A stretch of 20,708 nt of DNA, taken from contig CAMBMC010000006.1 of the NCBI GenBank assembly GCA_945868555.1, positions 1 through 20,708 of the forward strand, read 5' to 3'. A model generated the notes under the pieces. That model saw only the letters and a program-made list of their open reading frames with translations, did no database searches and had not been told where the DNA came from. Of the stretch, positions 1 through 6,405 are shown piece after piece. The stretch comes from Chitinophaga pinensis (GTDB lineage Bacteria > Bacteroidota > Bacteroidia > Flavobacteriales_D > Crocinitomicaceae). How positions within the stretch are numbered: position 1 is the first letter of the stretch; each line of letters opens with the position of its first letter. Position numbers and translations under genes: made by a program.

Positions 1-1
1 G

Positions 2-250
2 AGAGTCGCAAATTCCTTGGGTAATGAGTATCCAGAAGGTGTGTCTCAAGAAACCTTTAAACAAAATGACGAGAATGGTTTGATGGTCGCAGTTGTAACC
101 CGCAGAGTGGTAGTGATCAATGGTCAAGGAAATGTGTATGTGCGCACGCAAACCCTGTCAGACCTCACCTATTCCAAAAATGGTCAACCCACTACGGAGT
201 ATGTCTGGCAAAAGGAAACTCAAGGTGCTCAACTGAAGAAGAATTATTGA
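2..250 (+). CDS. C-terminal fragment of an unrecognised protein
   Basis: The reading frame is open from the left edge to a TGA at 248-250, giving about 82 residues of the C-terminus of a gene that starts outside the window. A TTG at 17 could be read as a start, but the frame continues upstream without a stop, so a partial gene is the simpler reading. The fragment has alternating hydrophobic and polar residues (for example RRVVVINGQGNVYVRTQT), suggesting beta strands. It ends in a hydrophilic tail rich in Lys, Gln and Tyr, with no membrane segment. I do not recognise the family. The following gene begins about 90 nt downstream on the same strand, so it may share a transcript with the membrane protein and mpl, but this is inference. 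Confidence 0.55.
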   Translation, partial: RVANSLGNEYPEGVSQETFKQNDENGLMVAVVTRRVVVINGQGNVYVRTQTLSDLTYSKNGQPTTEYVWQKETQGAQLKKNY

Positions 251-342
251 TTTCCCGTAATTCATAGTCCATTGTTGGAAATTTCAAAAGGACAAAAGAA
301 TACACGTTCTCGTTTGTGGTACTTTCACGAATAAATCTCTTT

Positions 343-702
343 ATGAAGGCACTACTTCTCACTGCCCTTGCTGGCAAATTTATTATTGCGTGCACCGTCT
401 GTATTTACTTTTGGAATGCAAAAACAATGAGTCAGGTAACTAACTTACCCCTGTGGTTGCTGATTCTTACCGTGGTTTATATAAGTTTACAAATGTTTAG
501 TCGGAAATATTCTGACGCCAATCATTGGTGGGACTGGGTGTATTACATCGGATTATTGTCCATCATGATTCCAGTATCTATAATGAATGAGGGAAATCAG
601 CAACTCTGTCATCTGGCAACGGACTTTGGTACCTTGTTTTTAATTGCGCCTCCTGTTGTTGATGCGATTGTCCTTATGAAAAAATCAAATTCGAACTCAT
701 GA
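343..702 (+). CDS. Small four-helix membrane protein, unknown function
   Basis: A 119-residue hydrophobic protein with four predicted transmembrane segments at about residues 2-24, 36-54, 67-84 and 95-113, and a short basic, Ser/Asn-rich tail. I chose the ATG at 343 because the helix begins there; an in-frame GTG at 316 would add nine residues and cannot be excluded. The stop codon overlaps the ATG of the mpl gene (ATGA at 699-702), so translation of the two is probably coupled. I do not recognise the family and see no catalytic motif. The HWWDW cluster at residues 61-65, at the start of helix three, would sit at a membrane interface. Being locked to a peptidoglycan-recycling ligase might hint at an envelope role, but that is weak inference. 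Confidence 0.7.
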   Translation: MKALLLTALAGKFIIACTVCIYFWNAKTMSQVTNLPLWLLILTVVYISLQMFSRKYSDANHWWDWVYYIGLLSIMIPVSIMNEGNQQLCHLATDFGTLFLIAPPVVDAIVLMKKSNSNS

Positions 703-2060
703 ATGTACATTTTATAGCCATCGGCGGAAGTGCCATGCACAACCTCGCCATTGCACTCAGCCGCAAAGGTGTTCATGTTACAGGTTCAGATGACGAGATT
801 TTTGAACCCTCGAAAGCACGCTTGCAAAAACAAGGGATTTTACCTGATCAGCTTGGTTGGGATAATACAAGAATTACTTCCGATCTTGATGCGATTATTC
901 TCGGTATGCATGCACGGGAGGATAACCCGGAATTGTTGAAAGCAAACGAATTAAATATTCCTATTTTTTCTTATCCCGAGTATTTGTTCGAGCAGAGTAG
1001 GGATAAAATCCGAGTGGTTATAGGCGGCTCACATGGAAAAACAACCATTACATCGATGTTGCTGCATGTGGTGAATGAGTTAAAAATGGATGTCGATTAT
1101 ATGGTCGGTGCGCAGCTGGAAGGCTACGACTGTATGGTACGTTTATCTGATTCAGCAAAAATCATGATTCTTGAAGGGGATGAATATTTAAGTTCACCCA
1201 TCGACCGTCGTCCTAAATTCCATCTGTACAAACCCAATATTGCCATTATTAGTGGCATCGCCTGGGACCATATCAACGTGTTTCCAACGTATGAAAATTA
1301 TGTGGATCAGTTCGATATCTTTTGTTCGCTGATTGAAAAAGACGGAACGCTAATCTACAATGAAGATGATGCTGAAGTAGATAGGCTTGGTCAAAAATAT
1401 ACATCTACCATACGAACAGTTCCTTACGGTGTCCCAACATACGAAGTGACAGAATCAGGAACACGCTTGTTTCATGATGGGATGATCTACGATCTGCGGG
1501 TTTTTGGCGAACATAATCTACAGAATTTGATGGGGGCAATGCGCATTGGAGAAGCCCTCGGAATTGCTGCACACGAATTCCTTTCAGCAATACAATCGTT
1601 TACTGGCGCGGGGAAACGGCTTCAAAAAGTGATGGAAATCGGGAGCTTTGTCATGTATAAAGATTTTGCACATTCCCCATCAAAATTGAAGGCAACTACA
1701 AAGGCCGTGAAGGATCAATACAAACAAAGGAAAGTGATTGCCTGTATGGAGCTGCATACCTTCTCCTCTTTAAAAAAAGAATTCTTGCCTCATTATCTCA
1801 ATTCCATGCAGATGGCAGACGAAGCTCTTGTTTATTATAGTCCAGAAGTGGTCGCACATAAAAAATTGGAGCCCATTTCCAAAGATCTTGTTTTGGAAGG
1901 ATTTGGTGGCAATGTGAACGTGATGAACAGTACAAAAGAGGTGCTCGATTTTATTCAATCAAAGCAATGGAACAATTCAGTATTGTTGATGATGTCCTCT
2001 GGGAATTTTGACGGAATAGATTATGATCAATTGGGAGAAGAAATATCAAAAAATCTTTAA
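699..2060 (+). CDS. mpl: Mpl-type Mur ligase: UDP-N-acetylmuramate:L-Ala-gamma-D-Glu-meso-DAP ligase
   Basis: A 453-residue Mur ligase. The family attaches recycled murein tripeptide directly to UDP-MurNAc in the cytoplasm, using ATP. Visible landmarks: an N-terminal Rossmann-like nucleotide-sugar domain beginning with HFIAIGGSAMHNLA (residues 4-17), the ATP-binding loop GSHGKTT (110-116), the acidic LEGDEY motif (158-163), WDHINVF (189-195), GEHNLQN (270-276) that marks the central domain, and KDFAHSPSKL (321-330) opening the C-terminal ligase domain. DFAHSP and the length fit Mpl rather than MurC, and the closest form I remember is the Bacteroidota version often labelled peptidoglycan synthetase. 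Its start overlaps the upstream membrane protein gene by 4 nt, and its stop overlaps that of the convergent DUF4199 gene, sharing TTAA. The call rests on motifs and recall, not alignment; MurC is the main alternative. Confidence 0.9.
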   Translation: MNVHFIAIGGSAMHNLAIALSRKGVHVTGSDDEIFEPSKARLQKQGILPDQLGWDNTRITSDLDAIILGMHAREDNPELLKANELNIPIFSYPEYLFEQSRDKIRVVIGGSHGKTTITSMLLHVVNELKMDVDYMVGAQLEGYDCMVRLSDSAKIMILEGDEYLSSPIDRRPKFHLYKPNIAIISGIAWDHINVFPTYENYVDQFDIFCSLIEKDGTLIYNEDDAEVDRLGQKYTSTIRTVPYGVPTYEVTESGTRLFHDGMIYDLRVFGEHNLQNLMGAMRIGEALGIAAHEFLSAIQSFTGAGKRLQKVMEIGSFVMYKDFAHSPSKLKATTKAVKDQYKQRKVIACMELHTFSSLKKEFLPHYLNSMQMADEALVYYSPEVVAHKKLEPISKDLVLEGFGGNVNVMNSTKEVLDFIQSKQWNNSVLLMMSSGNFDGIDYDQLGEEISKNL

Positions 2061-2620
2061 CTCTTGATTGGTCGAAAAACGATTTGTCGATAGATCAAGG
2101 TAACCAACAAACTATATAAAGTTGCCAGAAGGAGTAGGGCCAATACACTAAGTGTCGCAGTAAATCCAGCATCTGCTCCCTTTTTGTTGTTTGTTTTCAA
2201 GCGTTTTTCAATTTGTTTGTCAGTCATGACCTCCGCATCTGGGTTTTCTTTTCGGAATTTTGCCATTTGATTGGGGTCATGGATCATCTTTTCAATGGTT
2301 GCTTCGCCTTCGGCGATTTGATGTGTGACAAACTCTGGATTGATTTGCGTGTAAAACAAATAGATGAAACTACTTACAATCAGTACATAAGGGAGTCCAG
2401 AGCTCATTGCATTTTTCATATCGAAAAGTGCATTGGTCTCCATCGTATCTCGTCGTTTTTGAAGATAAAGGCCAATTGAAATGGCAGACAATAGCCCTAA
2501 AATATTCAACATTACGGTTGGTGCCATTTGTCCTGGAAATATACCAGATACAAACAAGATATATTTTATCGCAATCCAAATTAGTGCGCTGAAAATTCCA
2601 ACTTTAACGGTTATTTTCAT
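2057..2620 (-). CDS. DUF4199 family membrane protein
   Basis: A 187-residue protein with four hydrophobic segments at about residues 7-28, 33-53, 74-91 and 152-177. Between the third and fourth lies a charged, Glu/Lys-rich loop of about 60 residues (INPEF, later ADAGFTATLSVLALL), a pattern I associate with DUF4199, a family common in Bacteroidota with no established function. The gene starts 4 nt after the rho stop on the same strand, so it is very likely co-transcribed with rho. Its own stop (2057-2059) overlaps the mpl stop in a tail-to-tail arrangement. In other Bacteroidota DUF4199 genes often sit beside glycosyltransferase genes; here it follows rho, so no function is suggested by context. 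The start is an ATG directly followed by basic residues. Confidence 0.8.
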   Translation of the reverse strand: MKITVKVGIFSALIWIAIKYILFVSGIFPGQMAPTVMLNILGLLSAISIGLYLQKRRDTMETNALFDMKNAMSSGLPYVLIVSSFIYLFYTQINPEFVTHQIAEGEATIEKMIHDPNQMAKFRKENPDAEVMTDKQIEKRLKTNNKKGADAGFTATLSVLALLLLATLYSLLVTLIYRQIVFRPIKS

Positions 2621-2624
2621 TGAT

Positions 2625-4433
2625 TTAGCTATTCATTGAGACCAAGAATTCCTCGTTTGAAATGGTATTTTCCATATGTGATTTCATAAACTCCATGGCT
2701 TCAACAGGGGTCATGTCCGCAATGAATTTGCGAATCAACCAAATGCGTTGAAGTACATCTTTGCTCATCAATAAATCTTCGCGACGAGTCCCAGAAGAAA
2801 TGATATCGATAGCAGGGTAGATTCGACGGTTCGAGATGCGGCGATCCAATTGAAGTTCCATGTTGCCCGTTCCTTTGAATTCTTCAAAGATAACTTCGTC
2901 CATTTTTGATCCGGTCTCAGTCAATGCCGTTGCGAGAATGGATAAAGATCCTCCATTTTCAATTTTTCGAGCTGAACCAAAGAAACGCTTTGGTTTGTGC
3001 AATGCATTGGCATCAACACCTCCCGAAAGTACCTTTCCAGAAGCAGGGGAAACTGTGTTGTATGCACGTGCAAGACGTGTGATTGAATCCAATAGAATAC
3101 ATACATCATGGCCACATTCAACCATCCGTTTAGCTTTTTCCAACACCATATTCGCCACCTTCACGTGTCGCTCTGCGGGCTCATCAAAAGTTGAAGCAAT
3201 AACCTCTGCACGAACACTACGTGCCATGTCGGTTACCTCCTCAGGACGTTCATCGATCAGTAAGACAATCAAATATACTTCAGGGTGATTCGCCGCAATT
3301 GCATTGGCCACATCCTTCAACAACATCGTTTTACCCGTCTTTGGTTGAGCGACTATCATTCCTCGCTGACCTTTACCAATCGGCGCAAACAAATCCATCA
3401 CGCGAGTAGAAAGTGTTTCTTGCTTGTGGCCAGTAAGTTTAAATTTCTCGTCCGGGAAAAGTGGAGTCAAATACTGAAATGGCACACGGTCACGAATGTA
3501 TGAAGGGTCGCGGCCATTGATCGACTCAACCTTTACCAGTGGAAAGAATTTTTCACCTTCGCGTGGTGGTCGGATTGTTCCTTTAACGGTATCTCCTGTT
3601 TTTAAACCAAATAATTTAATTTGGTTTTGAGATACATAAATATCATCTGGTGAGGGCAGGTAGTTGTAATCTGATGAACGTAAAAATCCATATCCATCTT
3701 GAATCACTTCCAAAACACCCTCTGCGGTTACAATCCCCACCAAGTCATATCCATCTTCCAATTTGTCCTCCGCTTTTTGATGTTGAGGTTGGCGATGTTG
3801 ACCTTGGTTTTGGTTATTTCCTTGGTTTTGGTTGGGATTATTCCGAGGATTCTGGTTAGGATTCTGTCCTTGTTGATTTCTATTGTTATTCAAGCGTTCA
3901 TTTCGATCACGACGCTCATGTTGTTCATTTCCAGTGTTAATTTCAGAAACTCCGTCTGTTGAAGTACTTGTTTCTGTTGATGCTACTGGTGTTATTTCTG
4001 ATTGTTCTTGAGCATTCTCTTTCTGAGCTAAATCAAGTAAGTTACGTCCTCCTTTTTTTGCTTCAGGAGTGACATCTTCATTAAGGACTACCGCAGGCTC
4101 TTCTAACGGAATTGATTCTGCTATTGCTTCGGGCTGAGTGATTTCAGGCAAGCGTTTTTCACTGAATAAAGAGGGCTGTGGAGTTTCTTCTCGTCGAATG
4201 CGTTTTCTGTGTGGCTTATCTTGTGCAACGACAGCATCACTTGATGAAGAGTCAACAGGTACTGCAGTAGCTGATGCTTCTTCCGTTGATGATGGCATTA
4301 CTGAGCTCGATCCGCCCAAGATTGCTGCAAGAAGTTCAGGTCGCTTCAATGAATCAGCATCATTTATTCCATTGGTCTTTGCAATTTCACGAAGATCAGA
4401 AAGCTTCTTACGCTCCAGGTCTTTTTTATCCAT
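2625..4433 (-). CDS. rho: Transcription termination factor Rho with long disordered N-terminal insert
   Basis: A 602-residue Rho, much longer than the 419 residues of E. coli Rho. Rho is a hexameric RNA-dependent ATPase that releases transcripts from RNA polymerase. Residues 3-40 form the N-terminal Rho_N helical module (KKLSDLREIAK). Residues 41-225 are a low-complexity insert, first Ser/Glu/Pro/Thr rich, then Asn/Gln rich. The RNA-binding cold-shock-like domain follows (GYGFLR 247-252, DDIYVSQNQI 263-272). Next come the Walker A loop AQPKTGKT (362-369), catalytic IDERPEEVTDM (393-403), Walker B CILLDSITRLARAYN (445-459), the Q-loop SGGVDANALHKPKRFFGSAR (470-489) and the R-loop EEFKGTGNMELQLDRR (517-532). 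All core motifs are intact, so an active enzyme is expected. The gene heads a likely two-gene transcript with DUF4199 and has a leader with two hairpins. Confidence 0.97.
   Translation of the reverse strand: MDKKDLERKKLSDLREIAKTNGINDADSLKRPELLAAILGGSSSVMPSSTEEASATAVPVDSSSSDAVVAQDKPHRKRIRREETPQPSLFSEKRLPEITQPEAIAESIPLEEPAVVLNEDVTPEAKKGGRNLLDLAQKENAQEQSEITPVASTETSTSTDGVSEINTGNEQHERRDRNERLNNNRNQQGQNPNQNPRNNPNQNQGNNQNQGQHRQPQHQKAEDKLEDGYDLVGIVTAEGVLEVIQDGYGFLRSSDYNYLPSPDDIYVSQNQIKLFGLKTGDTVKGTIRPPREGEKFFPLVKVESINGRDPSYIRDRVPFQYLTPLFPDEKFKLTGHKQETLSTRVMDLFAPIGKGQRGMIVAQPKTGKTMLLKDVANAIAANHPEVYLIVLLIDERPEEVTDMARSVRAEVIASTFDEPAERHVKVANMVLEKAKRMVECGHDVCILLDSITRLARAYNTVSPASGKVLSGGVDANALHKPKRFFGSARKIENGGSLSILATALTETGSKMDEVIFEEFKGTGNMELQLDRRISNRRIYPAIDIISSGTRREDLLMSKDVLQRIWLIRKFIADMTPVEAMEFMKSHMENTISNEEFLVSMNS
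3777..3890 (-). repeat. Asn/Gln-rich low-complexity tract inside rho
   Basis: This part of rho encodes residues 182-219, of which 26 of 38 are Asn or Gln, the rest mostly Pro, Gly, Arg and His. On the plus strand the DNA shows imperfect short repeats built around TTGGTTTTGG and TTGGTT, which can expand or contract by slippage without shifting the frame when whole codons are gained or lost. The tract is the core of the disordered insert between the Rho_N module and the RNA-binding domain. Confidence 0.85.
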
Positions 4434-4468
4434 AAAGAAGTGCTAAATAAATACGATAATGTATAGTG

Positions 4469-4512
4469 TCAAAAAAAACTGTTTTTGAGAAAGTGGGAAA
4501 AGAACATTTCCC
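4469..4512 (-). promoter_or_regulatory. Two hairpins in the presumed rho 5' leader
   Basis: Two perfect inverted repeats lie 36 and 62 nt upstream of the rho start. In transcript order the first has a 6-bp stem, GGGAAA / TTTCCC with a 6-nt loop (4495-4512). The second has a 7-bp stem, TCAAAAA / TTTTTGA with a 6-nt loop (4469-4488), and its descending side is part of a run of eight T on the minus strand. A hairpin followed some 14 nt later by a T run is not a classical terminator, but it could act as a pause or attenuation element. E. coli rho is known to be autoregulated by termination within its leader; that this element does the same is inference. Confidence 0.45.
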
Positions 4513-4525
4513 TTAAATGACTTAG

Positions 4526-4533
4526 CAATATTA
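4526..4533 (-). promoter_or_regulatory. Weak candidate -7 box for rho
   Basis: On the minus strand the sequence is TAATATTG, one mismatch from the Bacteroidota -7 consensus TAnnTTTG. It would place transcription start near 4520, just before the first leader hairpin, giving a leader of about 85 nt. No TTTG box is visible at the expected 19-nt spacing, so the assignment is weak. Confidence 0.25.
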
Positions 4534-4631
4534 CGAAAAACTTTCTAAAAATTGGATATTGGCATTAAAAAAATAATTCATCAAATTGAATTCTCTATTT
4601 ACCTCCTACGCAAAATGTGTATCTTGGTGGC

Positions 4632-6029
4632 ATGATTGCACTGCGAAATGTTTACAGCTTGTTTTGGTACATCGTTACCTTCTTGAATATCGGACTTGTT
4701 TTTTTGATTGAAGGTGCACTGCCAGGTGTAGATCCAATCGGATTCAAAATTGTCCGTTTCGCCCTAATTGCTTTCCTTTTTGTTATTTCCTTTAAGCGAA
4801 AGAAGTTGTCCTTGTGGATTTTTTCTGCTATGATTTTGGGAATTGAAGTCGGTATGGACTTTCCTGCCTTTGCCTTGGAAACGGAAAGATTTGGGAAAAT
4901 ATTTCTCCGCTTAGTGAAGTCACTTGTTGCTCCATTGATTTTTGCAACACTCATTGTTGGAATTGCAGGACATAGCAATCTGAAGCAAGTAGGACGAATT
5001 GGTTTAAAGTCCATTCTTTACTTTGAAATCGTCACCACCTTGGCTTTGTTCATTGGGCTTTTGGCCATTAATGTTTCTCAAGCGGGAGTTGGTGTGAAAG
5101 TCGAAGCTCGCGAACAGGACAAGGCCAAATCAATAGAGTTGATGGAGCAAAAGAAGGAACACAAAGATCACTTTGTGGAGATTTTTCCTGAAAATATTGC
5201 CAAATCCATTGCTGAAAACCAAGTTCTTCAGGTGGTCATTTTTTCAGTGATTTTTGCTATTGGCCTCGGTATGGTGAAGCACGAGAAGCACAAGCAGACG
5301 ATGTTAAATTTCAGCGAAAGCTTGGCTGAGGTGATGTTTAAGTTCACGGATATCATCATGTATGTGGCACCGCTGGCTGTTTTTGGCGCTTTGGCTAGTA
5401 CCGTAGCAAAATCAGGGGTTGACATTTTATACAACCTCATGAAGCTTGTTGGTACCTTATATGTTGCACTAGTTATTTTTGTTGGTGGAGTGTTGTTGCC
5501 GATTGCCTTGATTGCAAAAATTCCCATCAAGCGTTTTATTCAGGCCATTGCCGAACCATTGACCTTGGCTTTTGCAACGGCAAGCAGTGAGGCAGCGCTT
5601 CCGAAAGCGATGGAAAACATGGAGAAATTTGGAGTTCCTCGAAAAATTGTTTCCTTCGTCATTCCAACAGGATATAGCTTCAATTTGGATGGTACGACCT
5701 TGTATTTGTCATTGGCTTCGGTATTTGTTGCACAAATGTGTGGCATCGATTTGAGTATCGGACAACAGATTTCCATGTGCTTGATCTTCATGCTTACAAG
5801 CAAAGGAGTTGCAGGAGTGCGAGGAGCATCCTTTGTCATTCTCGCAGGAACAATCGCCGCCATGGACGTTAAAGGTTTCGATTCAGAACGAGCAAGTGTA
5901 ATTTTGGCTGTCGATGCACTGATGGATATGGCACGAACTTCTGTAAATGTTCTTGGGAATTGCCTAGCATCTGCGGTTATTGCACGAAGCGAAGGGGAGT
6001 TGGTGGTGAGTGAGGCGGAGGGGCAATGA
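4632..6029 (+). CDS. Dicarboxylate/amino acid:cation symporter (DAACS/SDF family)
   Basis: A 465-residue inner-membrane carrier of the sodium/proton:dicarboxylate (glutamate, aspartate, succinate) symporter family. The ATG at 4632 was chosen over an in-frame GTG at 4617. Residues 8-30 and 38-53 form two extra hydrophobic segments before the conserved fold, which begins near residue 60. Family signatures: SLVAPLIFATLIVGIAGH (97-114), the hairpin-1 serine motif ATASSEAALP (315-324), IPTGYSFNLDGT (344-355) equivalent to the NMDGT motif, hairpin-2 TSKGVAGVRGASF (389-401), and DMARTSVNVLGN (432-443) in the last helix. The Arg in that motif matches the residue that binds the acidic side chain in archaeal GltPh, so an acidic amino acid or dicarboxylate is likely. 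GltPh has Asp where this protein has the final Asn, as DctA does. Residues 155-185 are a charged loop. Exact substrate is unknown. Confidence 0.92.
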   Translation: MIALRNVYSLFWYIVTFLNIGLVFLIEGALPGVDPIGFKIVRFALIAFLFVISFKRKKLSLWIFSAMILGIEVGMDFPAFALETERFGKIFLRLVKSLVAPLIFATLIVGIAGHSNLKQVGRIGLKSILYFEIVTTLALFIGLLAINVSQAGVGVKVEAREQDKAKSIELMEQKKEHKDHFVEIFPENIAKSIAENQVLQVVIFSVIFAIGLGMVKHEKHKQTMLNFSESLAEVMFKFTDIIMYVAPLAVFGALASTVAKSGVDILYNLMKLVGTLYVALVIFVGGVLLPIALIAKIPIKRFIQAIAEPLTLAFATASSEAALPKAMENMEKFGVPRKIVSFVIPTGYSFNLDGTTLYLSLASVFVAQMCGIDLSIGQQISMCLIFMLTSKGVAGVRGASFVILAGTIAAMDVKGFDSERASVILAVDALMDMARTSVNVLGNCLASAVIARSEGELVVSEAEGQ

Positions 6030-6164
6030 TCTTAATCCTTCATTCTTAATCCTTCAACCTTCATTTTTATTTCGTAATCATTGTTGTCCGACTAAAACCA
6101 CCTTTGTGTTTTATCTAAATTGCACAGTGTACTTTTGGTCATTTTGAATTATGTTCAGGTTTTG

Positions 6165-6216
6165 TTCGCTCACCTCCGCTGCGGAAAAGCCACTGGGGCT
6201 ATATATCAAAAGCGAA
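6165..6216. repeat. Nested palindromic element
   Basis: An outer inverted repeat TTCGCT (6165-6170) / AGCGAA (6211-6216) encloses two smaller hairpins: CCGC-T-GCGG (6176-6184) and AGCC-ACTGG-GGCT (6188-6200). The arrangement would fold as a three-way junction in either strand. It resembles the short palindromic repeats dispersed between genes in many bacteria, but only one copy is visible here, so repeat status is unproven. Confidence 0.45.
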
Positions 6217-6284
6217 TTTTAGTGAACTCCTCTAGTATTGACAGCTGCGTTATAGCTTAGGAAGCATGTATAAACCACCCCTTG

Positions 6285-6312
6285 CCCCTCCACGAGGGGA
6301 TTTTTAATTTTT
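6285..6312 (+). terminator. Terminator-like hairpin downstream of the symporter
   Basis: CCCCTC (6285-6290), a CAC loop and GAGGGG (6294-6299) form a perfect 6-bp stem, followed by ATTTTTAATTTTTT. This has the form of an intrinsic terminator reading rightwards. It lies about 255 nt after the symporter stop, which is far, so it may instead belong to a dispersed repeat that happens to carry a GC stem. Confidence 0.45.
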
Positions 6313-6339
6313 TCTTACTGAGTGTCAACTCACCAAACA

Positions 6340-6402
6340 TTCTTAATCCTTCATTTTTAATTTTCAATCCTTCATTTTTAATTTTCAATCCTTCATTCGT
6401 AA
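6340..6402. repeat. Three tandem 21-bp repeats next to the uvrA stop
   Basis: Three consecutive 21-bp units start at 6340, 6361 and 6382. Units two and three share TTTTCAATCCTTCATT; unit one differs in its first bases (TTCTTAATCC), and unit three differs near its end (CGTAA in place of TTTAA). Related but less regular copies lie at 6030-6079. The array ends 3 nt before the uvrA stop codon on the other strand. Confidence 0.8.
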
Positions 6403-6405
6403 TTC

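Larger units (their letters stand above)
4434..4631. other. Divergent intergenic region between rho and the symporter
   Basis: This 198-nt AT-rich gap separates the two divergent start codons. On the rho side it contains two perfect hairpins (4469-4488 and 4495-4512) and a weak -7-like box (4526-4533), each listed separately. On the symporter side I find no convincing TTTG/TAnnTTTG pair at a distance that leaves a normal leader. No ORF of interest lies within it. Confidence 0.7.
6030..6405. other. Non-coding intergenic stretch with repeats and palindromes
   Basis: This 376-nt gap lies between the stops of the convergent symporter and uvrA genes. Both ends carry T-rich direct repeats built on AATCCTTCATT; a 16-bp word, CATTCTTAATCCTTCA, occurs exactly at 6041-6056 and 6338-6353. 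The middle holds nested palindromes (6165-6216) and a terminator-like hairpin (6285-6312). I find no believable gene: a frame from 6282 simply reads through the repeats and into the antisense of uvrA. Confidence 0.75.

Noticed and set aside
316..342. GTG start for the small membrane protein
   Set aside because: The ATG at 343 begins directly at the first helix; the nine extra residues add nothing supportive.
192..395. 67-codon reverse frame across the first intergenic gap
   Set aside because: Overlaps two better-supported forward genes and shows no recognisable sequence.
699..2060. MurC as identity of the Mur ligase
   Set aside because: DFAHSP motif, sequence style and length fit the Mpl group; MurC normally sits in a dcw cluster, absent here.
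2860..3288. 142-codon frame antisense to rho
   Set aside because: It mirrors the conserved rho ATPase coding region and its protein has no domain-like character.
4620..4627. TATCTTGG as -7 box for the symporter
   Set aside because: One mismatch, and it would put the transcript start on the ATG itself; spacing and TTTG box are not convincing.
6340..6402. CRISPR-like array
   Set aside because: The 21-bp units are directly joined without spacers and no cas gene is near.
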